A stretch of 64,000 nucleotides of DNA, taken from positions 17,705-81,704 of IMG/VR virus record IMGVR_UViG_3300042934_000861; one strand, given 5' to 3'. This DNA is from a virus. Position numbers and translations under genes: made by a program. Of this stretch, positions 23,122-30,584 are shown piece by piece. Positions within the stretch are counted from its first letter, which is position 1. Every line of letters begins with the position of its first letter. The notes under the pieces were generated by a model, which was not told where the DNA came from, searched no databases, and saw only the letters and a list, made by a program, of their open reading frames with translations.

Positions 23122-23679
23122 ATGAAAAAAGCAAGGCTATTGGTAACACTGGAATGTCCGCGGTCCTGTGAGGGCTGCTGCAACGATAATCTGAAGCTGG
23201 ACAAAATAGCGATTTTACCAAGCATTGATCAGCTGCTGCAGTACGATGAAGTGATTATATCAGGCGGGGAGCCAATGCTAATACCGGGAAAGGTAATGGA
23301 GTTTTGCCAAACTCTGCGTCAAATGGAGTATACTGGCCAGATTTATATGTACTCAGCATTGTATAACCATACGTTGCGAGAGGAATATGTTGGATTGCTA
23401 AGGCGTACAGGTGTGGGTATAAAGCCGCTTTTAAATGGTTTACACTTCACGGTTCACAACGAAGCCGGAGATAGGGAGATAAATGAATTAAAGCAGCTAT
23501 CTAAGTTCTTGCAAATATTCTCCGATAAGCAGCTGCGTCTTGCGATTGATGGCCGGTTATATGAACGATTCGATTTCTCTAACATTGAATTTTCGGCATG
23601 GGACGTTGTGAGGAAGTTGCAATGGAAAGACGATTGCCCTCTACCGAGCGGGGAAGAGTTGTTCATTTATAATTTATAG
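23122..23679 (+). CDS. Short radical SAM enzyme
   Basis: ATG at 23122 behind TGAGGGTTGTTTCT. The 185-residue product has the radical SAM cluster motif LECPRSCEGCCN (C-x3-C-x2-C, with an extra C) at residues 12-23. GGEPML at about 50-55 binds the methionine end of SAM. It is shorter than most family members and lacks the C-terminal part of a full barrel. It resembles neither QueE nor NrdG beyond the core motifs. It is coupled to the HNH gene and may form a two-gene DNA or RNA modifying unit. The substrate is unknown. Confidence 0.75.
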   Translation: MKKARLLVTLECPRSCEGCCNDNLKLDKIAILPSIDQLLQYDEVIISGGEPMLIPGKVMEFCQTLRQMEYTGQIYMYSALYNHTLREEYVGLLRRTGVGIKPLLNGLHFTVHNEAGDREINELKQLSKFLQIFSDKQLRLAIDGRLYERFDFSNIEFSAWDVVRKLQWKDDCPLPSGEELFIYNL

Positions 23680-23713
23680 CGTATTTGTATGGTCCTAAAG
23701 TGAGGTAGAAGTT

Positions 23714-24157
23714 ATGACGTTGGAAGAAGTGCAAAAGTCAGTGTTGTCTCTACGTGGAGTCTATGCGGCAATAGCAGCGCTTGAAAATAAACCAATTACA
23801 TCGAAAGAATTTATCTTAACCAAATTGCAATATATTTCAGCTGTGAAGGTTAGAGTTGGCGAGTTGGCTGGTGAAGCACTGGAAATAAGTAAAATGGCAG
23901 AAGGGGATCGGAAATCTGATACCGCCAGTGAATGGACCAAAAGACATGTAGATTATGTTGAAACAAAAAAGTCTTTTACTGCTAAACAGTTAGATATGGA
24001 AGCGGAAGCAGCAATGCGACAAAAGCGCCGGGATGAGGCAGCAGCTGCAGGTCTGTATGAAAAGTTGAAAAATCTCCGAGCAGACCTTGAAGGGGTAGAA
24101 AATACCTTGAAATTCAAGGGGCGTATGCTTTACGGAGATTGGAAAGATTCGAACTAA
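23714..24157 (+). CDS. Helical hypothetical protein (147 aa)
   Basis: ATG at 23714 behind GTGAGGTAGAAGTT. The product is almost entirely helical, with a central charged stretch (EAEAAMRQKRRDEAAAAGL) and a closing coiled coil (KLKNLRADLEGVENTL). No family recognised. Confidence 0.55.
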   Translation: MTLEEVQKSVLSLRGVYAAIAALENKPITSKEFILTKLQYISAVKVRVGELAGEALEISKMAEGDRKSDTASEWTKRHVDYVETKKSFTAKQLDMEAEAAMRQKRRDEAAAAGLYEKLKNLRADLEGVENTLKFKGRMLYGDWKDSN

Positions 24158-24172
24158 GGGGGATTATTCAAT

Positions 24173-24328
24173 GTGGTTGATAACCAAATTTTAAGGATAT
24201 GCGGTACATGTAAATTTTGGGCCGTACCCGGGCTAAAGGAAGTAATGCCGAAAGTGCCTGCTTGCGCAAAGTGCGGTTCCAACATTGAACGCCCTGGTTG
24301 GGAGCTCAAAGAGAAAGGAGATAAATAA
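24173..24328 (+). CDS. Zinc-ribbon microprotein (51 aa)
   Basis: GTG at 24173 behind AAGGGGGATTATTCAAT. The 51-residue product has two CxxC pairs (CGTC and CAKC) 18 residues apart, a rubredoxin-like zinc ribbon. It ends 2 bases before the next gene. Unknown function. Confidence 0.55.
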   Translation: MVDNQILRICGTCKFWAVPGLKEVMPKVPACAKCGSNIERPGWELKEKGDK

Positions 24329-24330
24329 TT

Positions 24331-24525
24331 ATGGAATGGCCGACGGCAGTTACTATAGTTGGATTAGCAGTAAGTTCTCCTGTTTGGGTTGGCACTGTTT
24401 TTTTTCTGATTTTGTTAATTATTACATTTTCAATCGTAATATGTGCTTTGCTGGTATACGCATTTAAGAGGCTAAAAGACAAGTTCATTAATAGGAAAGC
24501 TCAGAGTAAGGCAGGGGCCAAATGA
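24331..24525 (+). CDS. Small single-span membrane protein (64 aa)
   Basis: ATG at 24331 behind AAAGGAGATAAATAATT. Residues 8-45 are strongly hydrophobic (VGTVFFLILLIITFSIVICA) with a basic cytoplasmic tail (RLKDKFINRKAQ). It could be one long or two short membrane helices. No proof of holin function; the lysis genes lie elsewhere. Confidence 0.6.
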   Translation: MEWPTAVTIVGLAVSSPVWVGTVFFLILLIITFSIVICALLVYAFKRLKDKFINRKAQSKAGAK

Positions 24526-25034
24526 AGCCGTTAACATGGGAAGAGATGCAAGCGCAGGATAAGCAGGCTATTGATTGGTTGCTTAACTTCCCCGACAAAC
24601 GAAGAGCGTACTTTGAAAGCATGGCCAAAATGTACAATGCAAATGGTGAGTACGCGAGTGAAGTAGCCGCAACATTGTACACCGGCATGCCAAAAGGATC
24701 TGGAGTTGGCCGTCCGGCAGAAGAAAAAGCAATTGGCCTGGTTGAATTGAGTCAGCAAAACTTGTGGATTATGACGATTGAAGATGTCTATAAGGTGTTG
24801 TCGCCTAAGAAGCTTATATTCTTAGAGGCGCGTCGGCAGGCAGAAATAACCTATTACGATGCAAAGCAAGGACGGCCAGGTTGGGTAGAGGACACGGCCA
24901 AGCAATACTGCACACTAATTGAACGACAATTCTTTGGGTTTCACCATTTGCCAAGTGGTAAAACAGTGAAAAGCTGGTGGAAGGACATAGTTAATATAAC
25001 AGTGCGGATCGCGCAGCGCAGGGGGTGCTTATAG
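24522..25034 (+). CDS. Hypothetical protein, possible ArpU/RinA-type late regulator
   Basis: Starts in an ATGA overlap with the membrane gene. The 170-residue product has a pattern like the late transcription regulators of phages of Bacillota: WIMTIEDVYKVLSPKKLIFL as a region with the P-x-x-x-x-x-F-L helix start. A C-terminal HTH-like end follows (GKTVKSWWKDIVNITVRIA). The position shortly before the packaging genes fits. The match is weak, and the protein may be something else. Confidence 0.45.
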   Translation: MKPLTWEEMQAQDKQAIDWLLNFPDKRRAYFESMAKMYNANGEYASEVAATLYTGMPKGSGVGRPAEEKAIGLVELSQQNLWIMTIEDVYKVLSPKKLIFLEARRQAEITYYDAKQGRPGWVEDTAKQYCTLIERQFFGFHHLPSGKTVKSWWKDIVNITVRIAQRRGCL

Positions 25035-25249
25035 TGCCAAAATGTTCTAATTGTGGTGTAGATGTTAATATAACACCAGAATACCGGTATAACAATGATC
25101 CGATGTTTCATAGAGTTGTAGATACATTACTCAGTCTTATTATTAAGAATGAGCTCACACCTATTGAGGTACGGGAGGCAGCTAATTATGCTGCATATAG
25201 GCATGAAATATTGAGCCCGCCGGTAAGTTGTTGGGGTGGGAGGAAATGA
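25034..25249 (+). CDS. Small zinc-knuckle protein (71 aa)
   Basis: GTG at 25034 behind AGGGGGTGCTTATA, overlapping the previous stop by one base. The product begins MPKCSNCGVDVN and has a conserved-looking helix ELTPIEVREAANYAAYRHE, which recurs in small phage proteins. Unknown function. Confidence 0.55.
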   Translation: MPKCSNCGVDVNITPEYRYNNDPMFHRVVDTLLSLIIKNELTPIEVREAANYAAYRHEILSPPVSCWGGRK

Positions 25250-25512
25250 AACAAAAAAGGTTTTGGGCCAGCTGGTACTCAGGTAACTATGAGGACGAAG
25301 GTTGCACTAAGCCGCCCTTTAAATTTTGGGTAAGCGGGTATAGTGATCGCAACGATGATTCCGGCAGGGATGACTGTGCAATATGTGCGGTAGTTGATGC
25401 TGAAGATGAGGAAGCATTGTGGAAAGTGGTTGAAAAGCATTTCCCTGATTATCGAAAAAGGTTCTGTGATGAAAAGGCTGCGGATTATGTTCCAGGTGGA
25501 AGATTTCAATAA
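25246..25512 (+). CDS. Hypothetical protein (88 aa)
   Basis: ATG at 25246 behind GTGGGAGGAA, overlapping the previous gene by 4 bases. The sequence WASWYSGNYEDEGC, FWVSGYSDRNDDSG, CAICAVVDAEDEEALWKVV suggests a small alpha-beta protein. No family recognised. Confidence 0.55.
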   Translation: MKQKRFWASWYSGNYEDEGCTKPPFKFWVSGYSDRNDDSGRDDCAICAVVDAEDEEALWKVVEKHFPDYRKRFCDEKAADYVPGGRFQ

Positions 25513-25700
25513 AAATGTTTTAGGGTACCCCAAAACCCCTATATAACTAAGATATACTGGGTTTGTGGGAGTATAGCCCAAGGCTTATTTTGCTTTCGCG
25601 GGGATTGAGAGCCCTTGTGAAAGGTACCTCCTCCTTTTATATATATGGTGCCAGTAGGGGATGGCTGGCACCAATGCAAATTGCCGAAAGGATGATATAT
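25513..25700 (+). promoter_or_regulatory. Untranslated leader with hairpin before the ACP gene
   Basis: This 188-base gap contains a perfect 8-bp hairpin, GGTGCCAG (25647-25654) with CTGGCACC (25665-25672), 28 bases before the ACP start and without a T-run. GGTACC occurs at both 25525 and 25623. A TATACT at 25551 could be a -10 but has no clear -35. The frame through the gap has no convincing start, so I read it as leader RNA. Confidence 0.4.
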
Positions 25701-25940
25701 ATGAGTACGCTTGAAAAGGTAAGAGAAGTAATTGTCGATTGCCTTTGCGTGGATGAAGTAGATGTAACTATGGATTCCAGACTTATAGCGGATCTTGGTG
25801 CTGATTCACTTGATTTGGTAGAGCTTCTAATGGACTTGGAAGAAGAGTTCGATATAGAAGTGCCGGATGATGAAGCAGAAAAGTTTAAAACGGTTGGCCA
25901 GGTTGTTGAATACATTGATAAGCGGCAAGCCACAAAATGA
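25701..25940 (+). CDS. acpP: Acyl carrier protein
   Basis: ATG at 25701 behind AAAGGATGATATAT. The 79-residue product is a complete acyl carrier protein: four-helix pattern with the phosphopantetheine site [14 protein letters not shown] (S36), then [17 protein letters not shown], then VGQVVEYID. Length and serine position equal those of bacterial AcpP. It would be loaded by host AcpS and carry acyl groups. Finding one in a phage genome is unusual; no other fatty-acid gene is present. Possible uses are lipid supply, a scavenging decoy, or modification of a partner. Confidence 0.9.
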   Translation: MSTLEKVREVIVDCLCVDEVDVTMDSRLIADLGADSLDLVELLMDLEEEFDIEVPDDEAEKFKTVGQVVEYIDKRQATK

Positions 25941-25970
25941 TAAGATGTTGTTTAATATGCCGAGGACTGC

Positions 25971-26507
25971 TTAATCGGAGAATGTTGGAGATTGATAATA
26001 AGAACTTGGGATAACCCTTTTAGTTTCTTCAAACTCAATTATTGCTTGCTTAAACTCTTTGCTATATAGCTTGTAAGTATATGCCTTGAGTAAACATAAA
26101 ACAGCAATGCTAAAGAGGTATTGGTAACTGACTGTGTTGTCAGAAACGAATTCGAGCATGCCATTTCGGCAGGATTCTGTGAGTATTTTAGTTTCGTGAT
26201 AGTAGGCTGATAACGTATGAAAGTGCGAATTATCCATGTTAACCATTGTGTTTTTAGATGCTTCCCACTCTTTTGTTTCTATGAAGATGTAGAGATCTTT
26301 GGATTGCAGCTTAGGTGTATTGCTCTTTTTACCCCATTTCGCTAAAATCTTTCCATGAGCTTCTACCTCAAATTGCAACAAAATAGCTGAATTACGGATA
26401 GCTTGATGTTCCTTTCTTTGTTGAAGCTTCATCGTAACATATAAAACAATTAAACTGGCTAACGCGCCTTGCAGTAAAATTTCAAATCCTTTTGATATAT
26501 AGTCCAT
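25971..26507 (-). CDS. Minus-strand membrane-anchored protein (178 aa)
   Basis: On the minus strand the ATG at 26507 follows TAAGGAGGGTATT. Residues 8-26 form a single membrane helix (EILLQGALASLIVLYVTMK). A soluble cytoplasmic helical domain of 150 residues follows with no known motif. A lone gene against the transcription direction, between early and packaging genes, is the usual pattern of a lysogeny-expressed moron such as a superinfection or defence gene. Function not shown. Confidence 0.65.
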   Translation of the reverse strand: MDYISKGFEILLQGALASLIVLYVTMKLQQRKEHQAIRNSAILLQFEVEAHGKILAKWGKKSNTPKLQSKDLYIFIETKEWEASKNTMVNMDNSHFHTLSAYYHETKILTESCRNGMLEFVSDNTVSYQYLFSIAVLCLLKAYTYKLYSKEFKQAIIEFEETKRVIPSSYYQSPTFSD

Positions 26508-26596
26508 AATACCCTCCTTAAATCCACGAAATTAATTCGAGAATTGACAAATGAAAACCTGCAAGGTGCATTGTTATTATGAGATGGGAGGATATA

Positions 26597-26713
26597 ATGA
26601 AAGAGGCAACAAAGCAGCAGAGTAACGTAGAAAAGAACGAAGTACCTATTAAAAAGCAGCGAATCATAAGTGCAGCAGTGTTTAAATATTTTGAGTATGT
26701 GCCGTCCGAATAA
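26597..26713 (+). CDS. Microprotein (38 aa)
   Basis: ATG at 26597 behind GGGAGGATATA. The product is basic and polar (MKEATKQQSNVEKNEV, KKQRIISAAVFKYFEYVPSE). Its stop codon lies inside the terminator hairpin. TTGACA at 26544-26549 with a weak TGCATT 17 bases later may be its promoter. Unknown function. Confidence 0.45.
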   Translation: MKEATKQQSNVEKNEVPIKKQRIISAAVFKYFEYVPSE

Positions 26714-26730
26714 GGGCGGCTTTATTATTT
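26701..26730 (+). terminator. Rho-independent terminator
   Basis: GCCGTCC (26701-26707) pairs with GGGCGGC (26714-26720), with one G-U, and a TTTATTATTT run follows. It separates the early/accessory region from the packaging operon. Confidence 0.75.
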
Positions 26731-26747
26731 GTCGGGGGATGAACGAA

Positions 26748-26926
26748 TGAGCGAAAGAACGTGCTATGAAAGAACTTGTCCGTACTATTCATCTGAGTAT
26801 CATGAGTGTGCGAGGCAACACCACATGCCTTGTAAAGATAGGAGGAAAGAGCCTAATGGACCAAGCGCAAGGGAGATTTCAGGCAATAGGAAATCGAATC
26901 GGCCAACTGGTGGACCAAAAGGATAA
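26748..26926 (+). CDS. Cysteine-rich small protein (59 aa)
   Basis: ATG at 26748 behind CGGGGGATGAACGA. The N-terminal half has four cysteines (CYERTCPYYSSEYHECARQH, then PCKDRR), a probable zinc site. The C-terminal half is low complexity and overlaps the next gene by 71 bases in another frame, so only the first 35 residues may matter. Confidence 0.45.
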
Positions 26927-27155
26927 AGCCTACGGTGAGGCCATAACAACAGTAGAAGGTGTACTGCGTATCTTGTACCCGGGTGGAATAAACCTGGAAC
27001 AATTCAAAGATGCTCTAATCATTGTGCGTATCTTAGATAAGTTCAGCAGAATAGCCAAAGGCGACAAAAAGGCATTTGGTGAGAATCCCTGGGCAGATTG
27101 CGCTGGTTATTCGATACAGGGCGTGGCCCGTTACGAGGCAGACGATAAAGCATAA
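26856..27155 (+). CDS. Conserved-looking phage protein (99 aa)
   Basis: ATG at 26856 behind TAGGAGGAAAGAGCCTA; a frame reaching back to 26766 has no such site. The product has VLRILYPGGINLEQFKDALI, IVRILDKFSRIAKGD and FGENPWADCAGYSIQGVARY. This pattern is widespread in small phage proteins near packaging genes. Function unknown. Confidence 0.6.
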   Translation: MDQAQGRFQAIGNRIGQLVDQKDKAYGEAITTVEGVLRILYPGGINLEQFKDALIIVRILDKFSRIAKGDKKAFGENPWADCAGYSIQGVARYEADDKA

Positions 27156-27167
27156 GGATGAATGCTT

Positions 27168-27827
27168 ATGTTCAACAAAGGGGATCGAGTCATTGTACCG
27201 GTCAAAGGCGTAATACTGAAGCGGCGTAATAAAGCGCAAATGGAAGTGGCAGGGAAAAAGCGTTTCGATATAAAGCTCGAGCTTAACCTGGTAAATGAAG
27301 ATGATACGCCCTGTGACATTGAAACAATTATCATAAAGGACTATAACACTGAGGATATACAGTGTTATGACTGTGAAATATCTCCGGCGCTGCGGGAATT
27401 AGCCGACAAGGTTATCTCGAAGATGCCGGATTTGTGGTTTATAGACGAGTATATAGGCCGCGAGAACATTGCGTTTGTACTTAGCTACGAGCCTAAAGTG
27501 GAGAGGGCAACAGGCAAGATGGTTCATGCCGACTGTCGTAAGGTAAAGCCGCCGTTCAGGGCATTTATGGATTACCAGTACATTATTACGGTGTACGAGC
27601 CACATGTAGATTATATGAGTGAAGCACAGATGGCCTTGTTGATGTGGCATGAGCTCAAACACATACCGATGTCCGGTAAGTTAGTACCGCACGATGTAGA
27701 AGACTTCAGTGCGATTATTGAAATATATGGGATACATTGGTCAGCGCCTGATGCTGATATTCCAAACATATTGGCAGGTGATGATAATGGCAAGGCAAAA
27801 GGCAGAAAATCAAGAAAAGCCAAATAA
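27168..27827 (+). CDS. Putative phage metallopeptidase
   Basis: ATG at 27168 (27162 also possible). The 219-residue product has a beta-rich N terminus and then a zincin-like core with WHELKHI (H161, E162, H165). It matches the phage metallopeptidase family found near small terminase genes (ELADKVISKMPDLWFID, HVDYMSEAQMALLMWHELKH, DVEDFSAIIEIYG). It may process capsid or host proteins. A basic KGRKSRKAK tail overlaps the next gene. Confidence 0.75.
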   Translation: MFNKGDRVIVPVKGVILKRRNKAQMEVAGKKRFDIKLELNLVNEDDTPCDIETIIIKDYNTEDIQCYDCEISPALRELADKVISKMPDLWFIDEYIGRENIAFVLSYEPKVERATGKMVHADCRKVKPPFRAFMDYQYIITVYEPHVDYMSEAQMALLMWHELKHIPMSGKLVPHDVEDFSAIIEIYGIHWSAPDADIPNILAGDDNGKAKGRKSRKAK

Positions 27828-28296
27828 GCGGAAGAAGCCTGGAGGTACGAGCAAGCCGAGAAAGAAACCGGTTGCTAAACCTAAAGTTGATGTGCCTGTT
27901 GACGTAATAAAAAGTAATGATTGGGTACCTCACGCAAAACAAATAGCACTCGCTCACTTGCTTGTTAATCCTGAAAACCGCGGTACAAAAGAAAAAAAAG
28001 CGGAAGAAGCCGGGATTACATACAAAACAATGTGGGTTTGGATGAAAGATCCGAATTTCGTTGCGTATCTCAATGGGTTAATACATCAATATACAGATGC
28101 TGAGACTGCAGAGGTTTGGAAAGCACTTATTCGTAAGGCTAAAATGGGAGATGTATCGGCAATTAAGCTGTTTTTTGAAATGAAAGGCATGTACAAAGAG
28201 CAGAAGAAAGTCGAACATACCGGCGAAGGTGGCGGTCCTGTTGATACTGAGCTCAGGATTATAATTGATTACGGCGATGGTGGGGGCGATGGCTGA
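27787..28296 (+). CDS. terS: Terminase small subunit
   Basis: ATG at 27787 behind GGCAGGTGATGATA. The 169-residue product has a lysine-proline-rich start (NKRKKPGGTSKPRKKPV). A helix-turn-helix at about 55-85 follows (KEKKAEEAGITYKTMWVWMK). A helical multimerisation part follows that (AEVWKALIRKAKMGDVSAIK, LFFEMKGMYKE). This matches the phBC6A51-type small terminases. It recognises the packaging site and feeds DNA to TerL. Confidence 0.8.
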   Translation: MARQKAENQEKPNKRKKPGGTSKPRKKPVAKPKVDVPVDVIKSNDWVPHAKQIALAHLLVNPENRGTKEKKAEEAGITYKTMWVWMKDPNFVAYLNGLIHQYTDAETAEVWKALIRKAKMGDVSAIKLFFEMKGMYKEQKKVEHTGEGGGPVDTELRIIIDYGDGGGDG

Positions 28297-29689
28297 GTCT
28301 GTCGTTCAGTTTAATCCTATATTTCGGGAGTTTAACAGAACGCGATGCCGGTATCGATGCGCTAAAGGCAGTGCTGGTAGTGGTAAGTCGGTTAATATCG
28401 CACAGGATTATATTCTAAAGCTAATGGACCCGAAGAACGCCGGTGCTAATCTTCTGGTTGTTAGAAAGATCGATGAGTCTCATCGTGATAGTACCTACGC
28501 GGAATTAAAGGCTGCGATTAACCGGATCTGCGGTAAAGCAGCATCGGTATTGTGGACTGTTCGGCAGAGTCCGATGGAGATTGTCTGTAATCGAACAGGC
28601 AATAAGATCATATTTCGCGGTATGAAAGACGATTCACAGCGAGAGAAGATCAAGTCGGTAAGCTTTGAGTATGGCAAGCTTGTCTTCATATGGATAGAAG
28701 AGGCCACGGAGCTCGACGAGTCTGATGTAGATATATTGGATGACCGGCTGCGTGGTATATTGCTTAATCCTTATCTGTATTATCAAATGACATTCAGCTT
28801 TAACCCTGTAAGTGCTTCACACTGGATCAAGGCTAAATACTTCGATATTACCAGTCCCGATATCTTTCCTCATCACAGCACATATAAGGACAATCGGTTC
28901 ATTGATGAAGCGTATTACCGGCGTATGGAGCTCAGAAAGATCCAAGATCCTGAAGGCTATAAAGTCTATGGTGAAGGGGAATGGGGCATTACCGGTGGGC
29001 GCTTCTATGATATGTGGTCAAGTACGCTGCATGTTTGCAAGCCTTTTGCTATTCCGCAAGAGTGGACAAGGTTCCGTGCAATGGACTGGGGCAGCTATCA
29101 TCCTTATTCAGTCGGATGGTATGCGGTAGACTATGACAGTCGGTTATGGAAGTATCGGGAGTTGTATGGCTATGGTGGTAAAGCGAATGTAGGTACCAAG
29201 GAAACGGCCAAACAGGTTGCGCTAAAGATTGCTGAAGCTGAAAAAGAAGACAATCAAATGTCATATGGTATATTGGACAGCGCTTGCTGGAATAAGACCG
29301 GTACAGAAGGCCCCACAATTGCAGAAGAAATCAACAATGTCTTATCTGAAAAGAGTAAGACTCTTTTTATTCCCTCTACTAAGGGGCGTGAAGCTGGCGC
29401 GGAGCAGGTAAAGATTCGCTTGACCGGCTACATCGACAAGGAAGGCAAGCAAATACCTGGCATTACCTTCTTTGAAACGTGCTTTCACACGGTAAGAACA
29501 TTTCCGCTGCTGACGCATGACAAGCACAATCCGGAAAAGGTTGATACCAATGGAGAAGATCACGCATTCGACGAGACCATGTACGCCTGTACGTCCCGGC
29601 CATGGACACCTGAGAAGCCGAAAGAAAAAGAGAAGCGAGAAAAGTACCGCCGTGATAAATCAGAACAGCGTAGTTGGATGGCAATATAA
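28289..29689 (+). CDS. terL: Terminase large subunit
   Basis: ATG at 28289, overlapping terS by 8 bases. The 466-residue product is a PBSX-type large terminase. Walker A is KGSAGSGKS (K33), the adenine-binding region is VVRKIDES, Walker B is LVFIWIEEATEL. The RNase H-type nuclease has RAMDWGSYHP, YGILDSACW and DHAFDETMYA. It cuts concatemeric DNA and pumps it into the prohead. The portal gene, usually adjacent, is displaced by a 2.8-kb island. Confidence 0.95.
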   Translation: MAESVVQFNPIFREFNRTRCRYRCAKGSAGSGKSVNIAQDYILKLMDPKNAGANLLVVRKIDESHRDSTYAELKAAINRICGKAASVLWTVRQSPMEIVCNRTGNKIIFRGMKDDSQREKIKSVSFEYGKLVFIWIEEATELDESDVDILDDRLRGILLNPYLYYQMTFSFNPVSASHWIKAKYFDITSPDIFPHHSTYKDNRFIDEAYYRRMELRKIQDPEGYKVYGEGEWGITGGRFYDMWSSTLHVCKPFAIPQEWTRFRAMDWGSYHPYSVGWYAVDYDSRLWKYRELYGYGGKANVGTKETAKQVALKIAEAEKEDNQMSYGILDSACWNKTGTEGPTIAEEINNVLSEKSKTLFIPSTKGREAGAEQVKIRLTGYIDKEGKQIPGITFFETCFHTVRTFPLLTHDKHNPEKVDTNGEDHAFDETMYACTSRPWTPEKPKEKEKREKYRRDKSEQRSWMAI

Positions 29690-29771
29690 TTCATCATGCT
29701 GCATAAAGATATCAAAATCTACGGCGTAGTAAAAATTTAATCGTATAAATATGCAGAAGGGAGTGTTCTTA

Positions 29772-30257
29772 ATGCCAAGGGTAGTCAAGATACCAGTAGA
29801 AATAGATGCGGAGTTGTACGAACCAGGAATGGAAGATGGCTTTAAACCGGAAGATTTTTGCTATGCAGAATTCGGCATTGATTTGAGCGGGTGCTCTAAG
29901 CAAGAAAGCGCTGGTTGCGGTGGATGTAAGTGTTATCTTCCTTATATTTCAACTCTTGAGGGACCGCATTTTATCAGTCCTGGCGACTACATCATAACAG
30001 GTGTAGAAGGAGAGCGTTATCCTATCAAGCCTGGTATATATGCGAAAACATATCGCTTGGCTGGTGGAAGTCTAGCTGTTAAGGTCTGCTGGCAAGATGG
30101 TAGTGTTGCTGATTTTGAATGTAAGAGTGTTGTGGGTTTGGCTGACAGCATTGTTTTAAAAGGCGACGACGGTTATCAAACGACGATACCTAAAACAGAC
30201 ATTCGATATATAACGCAAAAAGAGAAGGTGAAGAAAGATGAACCCAATACTGCATGA
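29772..30257 (+). CDS. Hypothetical protein (161 aa), PGDYIITGVEGE motif
   Basis: ATG at 29772 behind AAGGGAGTGTTCTTA. The N-terminal half has a cysteine cluster (GCSKQESAGCGGCKCYLP). The middle has SPGDYIITGVEGERYPIKPG, a motif frequent in small phage proteins of unknown role. The end is beta-rich (YQTTIPKTDIRYI). First gene of the island between terL and portal, and a candidate accessory or anti-defence gene by location only. Confidence 0.55.
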   Translation: MPRVVKIPVEIDAELYEPGMEDGFKPEDFCYAEFGIDLSGCSKQESAGCGGCKCYLPYISTLEGPHFISPGDYIITGVEGERYPIKPGIYAKTYRLAGGSLAVKVCWQDGSVADFECKSVVGLADSIVLKGDDGYQTTIPKTDIRYITQKEKVKKDEPNTA

Positions 30258-30381
30258 GCGTTGCGGCATGTGTAGCCGGAAACTGAAGACGCAAAAGTCG
30301 AAAGAAGATGGTTGTGGACCGGTTTGCGCAAAGAAGGCTGCTTCTGAGCGAAAAGCAAGGGAGCAGGATGCTGATGGGTAA
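30238..30381 (+). CDS. DUF6011-like zinc microprotein (47 aa)
   Basis: ATG at 30238 behind AGAAGGTGAAGAAAG. The 47 residues carry the pattern RCGMCSRKLKTQKSKEDGCG then PVCAKK, a C-x2-C...C-x3-C zinc knuckle known from the DUF6011 type of small phage proteins (family name from memory). It overlaps both neighbours slightly. Confidence 0.6.
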   Translation: MNPILHERCGMCSRKLKTQKSKEDGCGPVCAKKAASERKAREQDADG

Positions 30382-30529
30382 GCGACGTGAGTTGTGCTGC
30401 ACCAGGGAACAGTGTGCAAGGTATGCCCCTAATACCGGCTTAGGAAGATGGCCGGACAATAACCATGTTTGCCAAGTGAAAAGGAGTCCTAAGGTGGCGA
30501 ATTGCCCACACAGGACAAAAAAGCAGTAA
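30374..30529 (+). CDS. Cysteine-containing small protein (51 aa)
   Basis: ATG at 30374 (30368 is an alternative start two codons upstream). Cysteines in ELCCTREQCARY, HVCQVKR and NCPHRTK suggest a small metal-binding fold. It ends just before a terminator. No family recognised. Confidence 0.45.
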   Translation: MGKRRELCCTREQCARYAPNTGLGRWPDNNHVCQVKRSPKVANCPHRTKKQ

Positions 30530-30530
30530 G

Positions 30531-30555
30531 CCGCTCGAATAATCGGGCGGTTTTT
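30531..30555 (+). terminator. Rho-independent terminator inside the island
   Basis: CCGCTCG (30531-30537) pairs with CGGGCGG (30544-30550), with one G-U, followed by TTTTT. It separates the first three island genes from the Tad1-like gene. Confidence 0.75.
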
Positions 30556-30584
30556 ACATTTCAAGTAAAAGGAGCGACAAGGGA

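Noticed and set aside
25560-25635. tRNA-like stretch before the ACP gene
   Set aside because: Acceptor-like ends do not pair well and no cloverleaf or anticodon arm could be built.
26544-26572. Promoter with perfect TTGACA before the 38-residue gene
   Set aside because: The -10 at 17 bases is only TGCATT; not strong enough for a separate entry.
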